In this document: piece after piece, positions 7,575 to 16,095 of the stretch
How positions within the stretch are numbered: the stretch's first letter is position 1
How the letters are laid out: each line of letters opens with the position of its first letter
From: Blautia hansenii
GTDB taxonomy: Bacteria; Bacillota; Clostridia; Lachnospirales; Lachnospiraceae
Direction: 5' to 3'
NCBI RefSeq assembly: GCF_013304445.1
Contig: NZ_JAAITA010000011.1
Span: 37,219 to 101,218, forward strand
Length of the DNA stretch: 64,000 nucleotides
The notes under the pieces: model-generated
Seen by the model: only the letters and a program-made list of their open reading frames with translations
What the model was told of the DNA's origin: nothing
Database searches by the model: none
Program-made: the position numbers and the translations under genes

Positions 7575-7630
7575 ATTGCACATATTGCCCAAAAGTGATA
7601 GTATAACTATCAAAAGTAGGAATGTGCAAT
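7575..7630 (+). promoter_or_regulatory. tetR promoter with nested palindromic operators
   Basis: TTGCAC (7576-7581) and TAGTAT (7599-7604) are 17 bp apart. The perfect palindrome GATAGT-ATA-ACTATC (7597-7611) covers the -10. An outer inverted repeat, ATTGCACAT (7575-7583) with ATGTGCAAT (7622-7630), spans the -35 to the start codon. Autoregulation by the TetR protein encoded next is the simplest reading. Confidence 0.65.
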
Positions 7631-8276
7631 GGGAAGTTCAGGAGTAAGAAAGCATCAGTATCAGCAGAGATACAAAAGAATTTTGTCGGCAGCGCTTACA
7701 CTTTTCTGCGAAAAAGGAATTGAGGAAACTTCGATTGAGGATATAGCCGGGAAAGCAGAGGTGGGGCCGGCTACGGTGTACCGCTACTTTGAAACAAAAG
7801 CAGAAGTTGCCATTCAGGGTGGGATTTTGTATTGGAGGGAGGTTTCTGAGAAGTACTTGGTTCACTTATCAAAACAGAAGTATCTGGAAAGCAACGGCAG
7901 GGACCAGATTAGAAAGATTATGGATATTTTTGTGTGGATATTTGAACAGGAGTTTGATTTCCTGAAATTTCTTCAAGAGTTCGATGTGTTTGTAAGAAAA
8001 TATCAAATTTCCCAGGAACGTTTAAAGGAGTATGAGCAGGAAATTCTGAATCTGAAACCGTATGTGACAGACGCTTTAGAGAAGGGAATTAAGGATGGCA
8101 GTCTGTATCTGACGCAGCCGGTGGAGAAAGTTTATTTTTCTGTGACTCATGCCATGCTCAGCCTGATGCAGAAGCTGGCTTCCAATGGGAGCATGCTTTC
8201 TTCTGACGAGAGAGTGGAACTGATTACTCAGATAAAGATTGTTTCGGAAATTATGATAAGGGGGTTACAGGCATGA
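7629..8276 (+). CDS. TetR/AcrR family transcriptional regulator
   Basis: One-component repressor of 215 residues. The N-terminal helix-turn-helix spans about residues 15-60 (ALTLFCEKGIEETSIEDIAG, then VGPATVYRYFETKAEV); the rest is an all-helical ligand-binding domain. Its stop overlaps the transporter start by 4 bp (ATGA), so the three genes tetR, transporter and lipase form one operon. The operator palindrome at its own promoter implies control of the whole unit. The inducer is unknown. Confidence 0.88.
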   Translation: MGSSGVRKHQYQQRYKRILSAALTLFCEKGIEETSIEDIAGKAEVGPATVYRYFETKAEVAIQGGILYWREVSEKYLVHLSKQKYLESNGRDQIRKIMDIFVWIFEQEFDFLKFLQEFDVFVRKYQISQERLKEYEQEILNLKPYVTDALEKGIKDGSLYLTQPVEKVYFSVTHAMLSLMQKLASNGSMLSSDERVELITQIKIVSEIMIRGLQA

Positions 8277-9634
8277 AAAGATTGACGACGAGTAAAATAT
8301 GGCTGTTTGCTGTGGGACAGTTCGGGTGGTCCCTGTTGTCGGGGATTATATCCAACTGGCTGGTTTATTTTTATCAGCCGGATAAGACAGCAGTGGCTCA
8401 GGGACAGAACATTTTTATCCCTCAGGGGATGGTTATCTTTGGAATTATAACGGTGATTGGAGGAATTACTGCATTTGGGAGGATTTTTGATGCTGTGACA
8501 GACCCCTTAATTGCTTCCTGGTCTGACCGCTGCCAGTCAAAAAACGGAAGAAGAATTCCATTTTTGAAATGGGCTTCCCTGCCCTTGGCCGTGTCCACAG
8601 TTCTGGTTTTCTGGTCACCGGTAGAAAAGACAAGCTGGATAAACGGAGTATTTCTGTTTTTTATGGTGATGATTTATTATCTTTCTATTACAGCTTACTG
8701 TACCCCTTATAATGCCCTGATACCGGAATTGGGCCATACGCAGGAAGAACGGTTGAATATTTCTACGGTAATTTCCTTTACGTTTATTGCAGGAACAGCG
8801 GTAGCTTATCTGGCGCCGGCTATTTGGGGGATGCTGATTCCTTCATTGGGGCGGGTGCAGGCCATTCGGCTTACTTTTACCGGAATGGCATTTTTGGCAT
8901 TCTGGTGTATGCTGGTTCCTGTATTTTCTATAAAAGAGAAGGAGTATGTCAACACAGTGCCGACCAATGACACCGCATTTCGTTCTCTGGCATCTACGTT
9001 TAAAAACGGAGAATTCAGAAAATTTGCGGGCTCTGATATTTTTTACTGGATTGGGCTTACCATGTTTCAGACAGGATTGCCATTTTTTGTAACCAGTCTT
9101 TTAAAGCTTCCGGAATCCATGACTACCATTTATTTTGTGGGAATGACGGCACTTTCTGTGGTATTTTATGTTCCGGTTCATAAGCTGGTTTTGCGGTTTG
9201 GTAAGAAGAGACTGCTGGTGTTTGCTTTCGCAATATTTGCCTGTGCTTACTTTTATACGGGTTTTCTGGGGACATTCTCCAGGATTTCTCCTGTAGTGCA
9301 GGGCGGGATTCTTACTGCAGGGGCGGCATTGCCTATGGCAATATTTGGAATTCTTCCCCAGGCCGTGGTAGCAGACATTGCTCAGAGCGATGCCCTGGTG
9401 TCAGGCCAGAATCGGGAGGGAATGTTTTATGCAGCCAGAACCTTTGCCTTTAAGTTGGGACAAAGTCTGTCCATGCTGCTGTTTACGGCTGTTTCTACCA
9501 TTGGACAGTCTGTTGGGACTGGATATCGGATGACAGCATTTTGCGCAGCGGCATTTTGTGTGGCAGGAGGAATTCTGTTCCTGCTTTATGATGAGGGGAA
9601 GATTAATAAACTCATACGGGAGGAAGAAAAATGA
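8273..9634 (+). CDS. MFS transporter of the glycoside-pentoside-hexuronide (GPH) type
   Basis: Cation-coupled symporter of 453 residues with about 12 membrane segments. The GPH signature is seen after helix 2-3: DAVTDPLIASWSDRCQSKNG and RRIPFLKW. Substrate is unclear. Family members carry sugars or glycosides, but this one shares a TetR-controlled operon with a lysophospholipase-like hydrolase, so a drug-like or lipid-linked compound is also possible. It overlaps tetR and the hydrolase by 4 bp on each side. Confidence 0.82.
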   Translation: MKRLTTSKIWLFAVGQFGWSLLSGIISNWLVYFYQPDKTAVAQGQNIFIPQGMVIFGIITVIGGITAFGRIFDAVTDPLIASWSDRCQSKNGRRIPFLKWASLPLAVSTVLVFWSPVEKTSWINGVFLFFMVMIYYLSITAYCTPYNALIPELGHTQEERLNISTVISFTFIAGTAVAYLAPAIWGMLIPSLGRVQAIRLTFTGMAFLAFWCMLVPVFSIKEKEYVNTVPTNDTAFRSLASTFKNGEFRKFAGSDIFYWIGLTMFQTGLPFFVTSLLKLPESMTTIYFVGMTALSVVFYVPVHKLVLRFGKKRLLVFAFAIFACAYFYTGFLGTFSRISPVVQGGILTAGAALPMAIFGILPQAVVADIAQSDALVSGQNREGMFYAARTFAFKLGQSLSMLLFTAVSTIGQSVGTGYRMTAFCAAAFCVAGGILFLLYDEGKINKLIREEEK

Positions 9635-10602
9635 GAGGTTTCATCAGTCAGAAAGAGTATGAAAAGAAAATGCAGGATGTGGCAGAACCTTTTTTGAAAC
9701 AACGGCGTGAGGATTTCTGGCTGGAACGGGAAACCGGAAGAAAAATTCATTGCGTGTATTATCGGGCAGACAATGCCAGGGGAATTGTAATTATTTCTCA
9801 TGGGTTTACAGAGACAGCAGAAAAGTATAAAGAAAACATTTATTATTTCCTGCAGCAGAATTACAGCGTGTATATACCCGAACATTGCGGACACGGAAGG
9901 AGTTATGGATTGCTGAAGAAAAATTCGCCGGTGTATGTGGATTTCTGGGAACGTTATGTTTGCGATTTGCTCTATGCGGCTTTCTGGGCGAAAAAAAGAG
10001 AACCGGATTTGCCTCTTTATCTTTATGGTCATTCTATGGGCGGTGGAATCGGGGCCGCAGCGGCAGGGAAAAAGCCGGAACTCTTTCAGAAGGTCATACT
10101 GTCATCCCCCATGATTCGTCCTCTGACGCCTGGCGTTCCATGGAGAGCTGCAGTATGTATTGCGTACATAATGTGCTGTCTGGGGAAGGGAAAGAACTAT
10201 ATGCCGGGGCAGCATGATTACGAAGGGGAGGAATCTTTTGCACAGAGCGGAGCCTTATCAGAAGAACGGTTTTCTTACTATCAGAAAAAGAAAGCTGCAG
10301 AACCGGATTACCAGCTGGGAGGGGCTTCTTATGGCTGGCTGAAGGAAATGGCGGGATTGTACCATGTGCTCATGAGGAAAGCGTATCGCAAAATGCACAT
10401 GCCGGTTCTGGTATTTCAGGCAGAGAAAGACTTTTATGTTTCTAATAAGGAGCAAAACCGTTTTGTAAAAAGAGTACATAAAAATACAGACAGTCTGATA
10501 CATCTGATTTTGGTACCGGGAACAAAACATGAGATTTATCATGCAGATGACTGGACGGTACAGCAATATTGGGATACTGTTTTCAGATTCTTACAGTCGT
10601 AA
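9631..10602 (+). CDS. Alpha/beta hydrolase, monoacylglycerol lipase/lysophospholipase-like
   Basis: Serine hydrolase of 323 residues. It shows the oxyanion region SHGFTE (56-61), HCGHGRS (85-91), nucleophile elbow GHSMGGG with Ser135, a probable Asp in QAEKDFYV and His in PGTKHEIYH near the C-terminus. No signal peptide is seen, so it acts in the cytoplasm. Overlap by 4 bp with the transporter suggests it modifies what that protein carries. The exact ester substrate is unknown. Confidence 0.83.
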   Translation: MRGFISQKEYEKKMQDVAEPFLKQRREDFWLERETGRKIHCVYYRADNARGIVIISHGFTETAEKYKENIYYFLQQNYSVYIPEHCGHGRSYGLLKKNSPVYVDFWERYVCDLLYAAFWAKKREPDLPLYLYGHSMGGGIGAAAAGKKPELFQKVILSSPMIRPLTPGVPWRAAVCIAYIMCCLGKGKNYMPGQHDYEGEESFAQSGALSEERFSYYQKKKAAEPDYQLGGASYGWLKEMAGLYHVLMRKAYRKMHMPVLVFQAEKDFYVSNKEQNRFVKRVHKNTDSLIHLILVPGTKHEIYHADDWTVQQYWDTVFRFLQS

Positions 10603-10616
10603 GCTTCTGCAGTTTT

Positions 10617-11474
10617 TTACTGCGTCAGAAACTGTGCATATTTCTTCGGCGACACGCTGGTGGCCCTTGTAAAGGCCTTGAAAAAATTGCTGTAGTCATT
10701 AAATCCGCACTTGGCGCTGGCCTCAGTCACCGTATACCCCTCGGCAAGCAATTCTTTGGCATGGGAAATCCTCTTCGCCGTAATGTATTTATTAATGGTG
10801 GTTCCGGTGGCAGACTTGAAAAGCCTGCACAGATAAGAAGAACTGATGAAAAAATGTGCGGAAAGCTGTTCCAGGCTCAAAGGTTCTTCAATGTGCTGAT
10901 TAATATAGGAAAGAATACTGTCCACCTGTGCATTGGAATTAATCTGAGTTTCCGTATCTGCAATGTGATTCTTCTGAAACCGTTTGTTCAGGAACACCAT
11001 CAATTCCAGAAAAGCCGCCTGCTCCAGAATGTCGGTTCCGTATCCTGCTGTGTGTGTGAGCTTGTGTATGTAGTACAGGAAATTTTTCTGTTCCTCCAGG
11101 GTAAGGGAGACCTTATGGTTGGAACGCAGGGAACGATTCTGAAAACACGCATCTAAATCCGTGTTTGACGTGCTGAGGGATTTCACATAATCCGGGTAAA
11201 TGGACAAGATAATCCGTTCATGAATCTGGCTGTCAATCTGAGTCAGATGGTGGCTTTCGTACTGATTAATGAAGAAAATATCACCCGGGAAAATGTTATA
11301 AAAGCAGTTATCGATGAGAAACTGTTTGCCGCCGGAAATGGAATAGTAAATTTCGTAACTGTCGTGAATATGCATGTCCATAGGCTTCTCGTCGCTGTAT
11401 AAATGTGCGATGGAAAAAGTTTTATTCTGCAGGCAGTCGGTGATGGACTGTTTGCAGGAATTGAGCAGTTTCAT
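10617..11474 (-). CDS. AraC family regulator of the kdu operon (probable)
   Basis: 285 residues from ATG 11474, which has GGAGG upstream; a longer frame to 11576 lacks one. The N-terminal cupin-like domain includes DMHIHDSYEIYYSISG and GDIFFINQYESHH. The C-terminal double helix-turn-helix includes LEQLSAHFFISSSYLCRLFK and VTEASAKCGFNDYSNFFKAF, with a SPKKYAQ end. It is divergent from kduI, so it is the likely activator of that operon in response to a uronate-derived sugar (inference). It converges with the lipase gene with 14 bp between stop codons. Confidence 0.88.
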   Translation of the reverse strand: MKLLNSCKQSITDCLQNKTFSIAHLYSDEKPMDMHIHDSYEIYYSISGGKQFLIDNCFYNIFPGDIFFINQYESHHLTQIDSQIHERIILSIYPDYVKSLSTSNTDLDACFQNRSLRSNHKVSLTLEEQKNFLYYIHKLTHTAGYGTDILEQAAFLELMVFLNKRFQKNHIADTETQINSNAQVDSILSYINQHIEEPLSLEQLSAHFFISSSYLCRLFKSATGTTINKYITAKRISHAKELLAEGYTVTEASAKCGFNDYSNFFKAFTRATSVSPKKYAQFLTQ

Positions 11475-11597
11475 ATCCCGTGCCTCCTTTTCTGTTTTCT
11501 GTAAATTCGTAAAATATCTGAAATAAAATTCCCATGTCGTTATATCCAGTATATAAGAGAATATTCTAAAAAGCAATGAAGAAAGTTCAAGATTTGC

Positions 11598-11648
11598 AAG
11601 GTTTTAAACAGGAAAAGAAACCTTCCCCAAAGAGCGGCCTGCTATAAT
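11598..11648 (+). promoter_or_regulatory. kduI promoter with inverted repeat at the -35 position
   Basis: A consensus -10 TATAAT lies at 11643-11648, but the -35 position reads ACCTTC, which is poor. The inverted repeat AAGGTTT (11598-11604) with AAACCTT (11618-11624) ends at that -35. A weak -35 with a site next to it fits activation by the divergent AraC protein. Confidence 0.55.
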
Positions 11649-11696
11649 AAAGTCATATGAAAGATTACCGTACAGGAAACAGAAAGGGGAACCAAC

Positions 11697-12560
11697 ATGG
11701 AAGTAAGAACCGCGTCATCACCAAGAGACGTAAAACATTATACAACAGACCGTTTAAGAGAGGAATTTCTGATTCAGAACCTGTTTGTGCCGGGGGAAAT
11801 AAAAATGGTGTACAGCCATATTGACCGCATTATCACAGGTGCAGCAGTACCGGCAGGAGAAACGCTGGTGCTTACTGCGGGGGCAGAATTAAGAGCAGAG
11901 TATTTCCTGCAGAGACGTGAAATGGGAATTATCAACATCGGCGGTGCAGGTGTCATTGTGGCAGACGGCAAAGAATATGAAGTTGGACACAAAGAAGGCA
12001 TGTACATTGGCATGGGTGTAAAAGAAATCACTTTTGCCAGCAAAGAAAGCACAGTACCGGCGAAATTCTATTTTAACAGCACACCGGCGCACCATACATA
12101 TCCTACGGTGTTGATTAAGCCGGAAGGAACACCGGAAGAGGGCGTTGTGATTGTAAAAGATGAAAATAAGGTAGAGCTGGGAACACTGGAACAATCCAAT
12201 CACAGAACAATCTGTAAATACATTCTGCCGGGACAGGTAGAAAGCTGCCAGCTGGAAATGGGCATGACAAAACTGGAGCCGGGCAGTGTATGGAACACTA
12301 TGCCATGCCACACCCATGACAGAAGAATGGAAGTTTATCTGTATTTTGATATTCCAGAAGATGCGTTTGTTATGCATTACATGGGAGAACCTACAGAAAC
12401 ACGCCACATTGTGATGAGAAATGAAGAGGCCGTGATTTCACCAAGCTGGTCTATCCACTCTGGTTCCGGTTCTCAGGCGTACACCTTTATCTGGGGTATG
12501 GCAGGGGAAAATCAGGACTTTGACGATATGGACCACATTGCAAATCAGGAATTAAAATAA
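11697..12560 (+). CDS. kduI: 4-deoxy-L-threo-5-hexosulose-uronate ketol-isomerase
   Basis: KduI converts 5-keto-4-deoxyuronate, made from unsaturated galacturonate or glucuronate, to 2,5-diketo-3-deoxygluconate. 287 residues, slightly longer than the usual 275-280. Recognisable are REMGIINIGG, the cupin strands, SNHRTICKYILPG and the zinc-site segment MPCHTHDRRMEVYLYFD. First gene of a four-gene operon with kduD 30 bp downstream. With the GH4/ABC locus it points to use of pectin or glycosaminoglycan fragments. Confidence 0.95.
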   Translation: MEVRTASSPRDVKHYTTDRLREEFLIQNLFVPGEIKMVYSHIDRIITGAAVPAGETLVLTAGAELRAEYFLQRREMGIINIGGAGVIVADGKEYEVGHKEGMYIGMGVKEITFASKESTVPAKFYFNSTPAHHTYPTVLIKPEGTPEEGVVIVKDENKVELGTLEQSNHRTICKYILPGQVESCQLEMGMTKLEPGSVWNTMPCHTHDRRMEVYLYFDIPEDAFVMHYMGEPTETRHIVMRNEEAVISPSWSIHSGSGSQAYTFIWGMAGENQDFDDMDHIANQELK

Positions 12561-12590
12561 CAGGAAACTAAGTAGAAAAGGAGAACAGAC

Positions 12591-13394
12591 ATGGACGTTA
12601 TGAAGAGTTTTTCACTGGAAGGAAAAGTAGCCCTGGTGACAGGTGCAGCATATGGAATCGGGTTTGCCATTGCAGAAGCTTACGCAAAAGCAGGCGCAAA
12701 AATTGTGTTTAACTGCAGAGGCCAGGAACACATGGATATTGCTATGAAAGCATACGAAGAAAAAGGCATTGACGCAAAAGGATATCTCTGTGACGTAACA
12801 GACGAAGCACAGGTAGCAGATATGATTCAGGATATTGAAAAAACGGTGGGAACCATTGATATTCTGGTAAATAATGCAGGAATTATCAAACGTATTCCTA
12901 TGACAGACATGAGTGCAGAAGAATTCCGTCAGGTCATTGACGTAGACTTAAATGCCCCGTTTATCGTGTCCAAAGCAGTCATTCCCGGCATGCTGAAAAA
13001 GGGGCACGGAAAGATTATTAACATTTGTTCCATGATGAGTGAACTGGGCAGAGAAACCGTGTCTGCTTATGCAGCAGCGAAAGGCGGACTGAAAATGCTG
13101 ACAAAGAATATTGCTTCTGAATACGGGGAGTTCAATATCCAGTGCAACGGTATCGGACCTGGCTACATTGCCACACCGCAGACAGCGCCTTTAAGAGAAA
13201 TCCAGCCGGACGGTTCCAGACATCCATTTGACCAGTTCATCATCAGCAAGACACCGGCTGCACGCTGGGGAAATCCGGAAGACTTAATGGGACCGGCCGT
13301 ATTTCTGGCTTCCGAGGCTTCTGACTTTGTAAACGGACAGATTTTGTATGTAGACGGCGGTATTTTAGCTTACATTGGAAAACAGCCGAAATAA
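12591..13394 (+). CDS. kduD: 2-deoxy-D-gluconate 3-dehydrogenase / diketodeoxygluconate reductase
   Basis: Short-chain dehydrogenase of 267 residues that reduces 2,5-diketo-3-deoxygluconate to KDG after KduI. The cofactor motif TGAAYGIG is near residue 18, NNAG near residue 95, and the catalytic Tyr-Lys pair is in SAYAAAKGG. The C-terminus VNGQILYVDGGILAYIGKQP is typical of KduD. It begins 30 bp after kduI behind an AAAAGGAG site. Confidence 0.93.
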   Translation: MDVMKSFSLEGKVALVTGAAYGIGFAIAEAYAKAGAKIVFNCRGQEHMDIAMKAYEEKGIDAKGYLCDVTDEAQVADMIQDIEKTVGTIDILVNNAGIIKRIPMTDMSAEEFRQVIDVDLNAPFIVSKAVIPGMLKKGHGKIINICSMMSELGRETVSAYAAAKGGLKMLTKNIASEYGEFNIQCNGIGPGYIATPQTAPLREIQPDGSRHPFDQFIISKTPAARWGNPEDLMGPAVFLASEASDFVNGQILYVDGGILAYIGKQPK

Positions 13395-13434
13395 TTTGAG
13401 ATAAGGAATGAAAGATAAGCGGAGGAAAACAAGA

Positions 13435-14076
13435 ATGAGAATTGCATTAATGAATGAAAACAGCCAGGGTGCAAAGAACCCGATGATTGAAAAATCTCTT
13501 AGAAAAGTTGTAGAACCCATGGGATTTACTGTGGATAATTACGGCATGTATACAGCAGAAGACGAGGCACAGCTCACTTATGTACAGGTGGGAATCCTGG
13601 CAGCAGTGCTCTTAAATTCCGGCGCAGCGGACTATGTAATTACCGGATGCGGCACAGGAGAAGGCGCTATGCTGGCTTGTAATTCTTTCCCGGGCGTTAT
13701 CTGCGGACATGTAGAAGACGCTTTGGACGCATATACTTTTGCACAGATTAATGACGGAAATGCTATTTCTCTGCCCTTTGCAAAAGGATTTGGCTGGGGC
13801 GGCGATTTGAACCTGGAATACATTTTTGAAAAGCTGTTCTGTGAAGAAAGCGGACAGGGATATCCGAGAGAAAGAGCCGTACCGGAACAGAGAAATAAGA
13901 AGATTCTGGACGAAGTAAAGAAGGTTACTTACAGAGAATTCACAGATATTTTAATGGAAATGGACAGAGAACTGGTGAAAGGCGCACTGGCAGGAGAGCA
14001 CTTCCAGGAACTGTTTTTCGCAAACTGCAAGTGTGAAAAAATTGCTGCCTGTGTAAGAGAAATCCTGGGCTGCTAG
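13435..14076 (+). CDS. RpiB/LacA/LacB family sugar-phosphate isomerase-like protein
   Basis: 213 residues from ATG 13435 (GGAGG upstream). A longer frame starting at 13408 is unlikely because it passes through that ribosome site. The N-terminal two thirds resemble RpiB: MRIALMNENSQGAKN, then GAADYVITGCGTGEGAML with the catalytic-loop Cys, and the NDGNAISLPF strand. The C-terminal 70 residues are an added helical tail with Cys residues (NCKCEKIAAC). Its place in the kdu operon suggests an isomerase step for a uronate intermediate, but the reaction is not known to me. Confidence 0.75.
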   Translation: MRIALMNENSQGAKNPMIEKSLRKVVEPMGFTVDNYGMYTAEDEAQLTYVQVGILAAVLLNSGAADYVITGCGTGEGAMLACNSFPGVICGHVEDALDAYTFAQINDGNAISLPFAKGFGWGGDLNLEYIFEKLFCEESGQGYPRERAVPEQRNKKILDEVKKVTYREFTDILMEMDRELVKGALAGEHFQELFFANCKCEKIAACVREILGC

Positions 14077-14087
14077 AGGAGAAAAGC

Positions 14088-14870
14088 ATGTTTAGTTTAA
14101 AAGTAATTGATAAAAATGAACGAACGGTGGCGTGGGCCAGAGGGGAAGAAGAAGTCAATCTCATGGTGGCAAGAACCTACGAAGAAGGAGATAGAATTGT
14201 TCTGGAAATCTCCAAAGAAGGAGAATATGCATGGGTACAGTTTGACGATGCCCTGGGCAGAAATCTGGTTTATCTTACCGGCAATGCGCAGTATCAAATT
14301 CCTTTTGGCGAGAAGAGAATCAATCTTTCACCAAAGGCATTTTCCGGAAACAAGCACTTAATCAGTGTGCGGAAAGCCAGAGATTTTGAGGTGAAAAGCT
14401 ATCGTAATTTAGCTTTAAATGTCAACGATACGCATGAAAATACCACCTGTTTTCCCCATGCCTTTGCCAATGTGGAGACAAGAGGCGAGTCTGTTTTTGC
14501 GGCAAAGAATGCCATTGACGGAGTGACAGCCAATGAATGTCACGGCGAATGGCCCTATGATTCCTGGGGAATCAACCGGAATCCGGACGCAGAAATGACT
14601 GTGGATTTCGGACGGGAAGTGGAAATCGACCGTATCATTCTCTATATCCGGGCAGATTTTCCACACGATAACTGGTGGAAAAAGGTGACTGTAACCTTCT
14701 CAGACGGAGAAGAAAAAGAGTTTTCTTTAAAGAAAACAGGCTGTGGACAGGAATTCACCTTTGAAAAGAAAAAAGTGACCTGGGTGAAGCTGTCCAAGCT
14801 GATTCCTTCCCCGGAACCGTCACCATTTCCGGCTCTTGCGCAGATAGAAGTGTACGGAACAGATTTGTAA
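14088..14870 (+). CDS. F5/8 type C (discoidin-like) domain protein, cytoplasmic
   Basis: 260 residues, last gene of the kdu operon, 11 bp after the RpiB-like gene. The first ~100 residues form a beta-rich domain. The rest resembles a discoidin/galactose-binding fold: NAIDGVTANECHGEWPYDSW, MTVDFGREVEIDRIILYIRA, WVKLSKL and ALAQIEVYG. There is no signal peptide, which is unusual because such domains are mostly on secreted enzymes. It may bind a sugar acid inside the cell. Function unknown. Confidence 0.7.
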   Translation: MFSLKVIDKNERTVAWARGEEEVNLMVARTYEEGDRIVLEISKEGEYAWVQFDDALGRNLVYLTGNAQYQIPFGEKRINLSPKAFSGNKHLISVRKARDFEVKSYRNLALNVNDTHENTTCFPHAFANVETRGESVFAAKNAIDGVTANECHGEWPYDSWGINRNPDAEMTVDFGREVEIDRIILYIRADFPHDNWWKKVTVTFSDGEEKEFSLKKTGCGQEFTFEKKKVTWVKLSKLIPSPEPSPFPALAQIEVYGTDL

Positions 14871-14878
14871 AAAAAACG

Positions 14879-14916
14879 GGCATACAGGAGCAGAAGCATT
14901 CCTGTATGCCTGTTTT
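14879..14916 (+). terminator. Rho-independent terminator of the kdu operon
   Basis: GGCATACAGGA (14879-14889) pairs with TCCTGTATGCC (14900-14910), followed by GTTTTTG. It lies a few bases after the discoidin-like gene. Confidence 0.9.
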
Positions 14917-14999
14917 TGTTGTGAATCTCTTTCTTTTAAAATACGCACCCATGTGATAAGATAAGAATATCACAGATTTGAAGACAGGACGGGCTTATC

Positions 15000-16094
15000 A
15001 TGGCGCAGACATATTATGAAGAGTTGCAGCAGTTTCTCCCCGGACTTTCTCCGGATATGCCGGATTCCTGCATAAAACTGGCAGAATTGTTCCGGGCACA
15101 GGCCTTTGAACTGCATATTAGAACATTGCCGGCCGGGGAAGAAAAGTATTATATTCCTTATATGATGAACGATGCACTGGAGTGTTTGCTGATTCTGGAG
15201 CAATGCCGCATGACAGGCAGGTATCTCGTGGATTTTAAGGGAATAACACAAGCACATATGGCAAAAGACGGGGAAGTTTATCTTTTGGTAGTCAGGCAGG
15301 GAGACGACAATGTATTTACCATTTGGTTTTCGTCTATTCGGGAAGAAATGACCTGTTATCAGTATCACCGTATCGGACATTTCTGGGTAAAAGGACAGGA
15401 ACAGTGGCGGCGGCTGGTATATATAGTGGGAACCCTTTACGATAAATATTCTTATATGGGGGATACTGTGTGTACACAGGCGGAAAAAGAACTGCTTCCT
15501 CTTATGGAACTGGCGCCTTTTCGTGCTTTTTCGCCGGTGAAGGAATCCCTGGATGAGGAATATCCGGACACTCTGGAAGGAGTGGAATGCATGAAAAAGC
15601 TGGCATTGGAAGCCGGGGATTGGAGATTGGCAAACCTGCTGAAAGTTTACCGAAGATTTCCTTTTCCCTGGGCAGAAAAACGGATACAGAGGCATATGGA
15701 GAGCAGAGCGGGAATTCCTCTTTATGAGGTTCTGTACAGGAAAACAGAAGCTGCGTCCAAGGTCTATCCCATCCGTGATTACGGAAGAAAAAGCAATGAG
15801 GAAACAGAGGAGAAAAGGCGGGCAGTATCCCGGAAATTACAGGAAAAAGGTTTTACGGGAGCGTATCCTTTTTTCCGAAAAGGCAGTATGCAGATACTGG
15901 CCATGGAGGAACATCCTTTTACGCTGTTGGAGGCAGAGGACTTTTCTTTTCGGATTCAGTTTATGGTTTCTGTCAGCAAAAAGGATAGTGAGAGGTACAA
16001 TGGCGGCTTTTTTAAAGGAAGGCAAAACCGCGGATGGATAGAGAAAAATCTGGATTTTCTCGAAGGAAAACAGTCAAAGGGAGAGGAAGAGTAA
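15000..16094 (+). CDS. Hypothetical protein (possibly DUF3878-like)
   Basis: 364 residues with no signal peptide or membrane segment. It is rich in aromatic and charged residues, for example DNVFTIWFSSIREEMTCYQYHRIG and YPFFRKG. I recall similar proteins in Lachnospiraceae under DUF3878 but cannot confirm this. The next gene starts 1 bp after its stop, so it is cotranscribed with a CorA-like channel. Function not assigned. The upstream gap carries GTGATA/TATCAC inverted repeats (14953-14973). Confidence 0.7.
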   Translation: MAQTYYEELQQFLPGLSPDMPDSCIKLAELFRAQAFELHIRTLPAGEEKYYIPYMMNDALECLLILEQCRMTGRYLVDFKGITQAHMAKDGEVYLLVVRQGDDNVFTIWFSSIREEMTCYQYHRIGHFWVKGQEQWRRLVYIVGTLYDKYSYMGDTVCTQAEKELLPLMELAPFRAFSPVKESLDEEYPDTLEGVECMKKLALEAGDWRLANLLKVYRRFPFPWAEKRIQRHMESRAGIPLYEVLYRKTEAASKVYPIRDYGRKSNEETEEKRRAVSRKLQEKGFTGAYPFFRKGSMQILAMEEHPFTLLEAEDFSFRIQFMVSVSKKDSERYNGGFFKGRQNRGWIEKNLDFLEGKQSKGEEE

Positions 16095-16095
16095 A

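Noticed and set aside
10569..11156. 195-codon plus-strand frame after the lipase
   Set aside because: Antisense to the AraC gene, whose helix-turn-helix motifs are clear.
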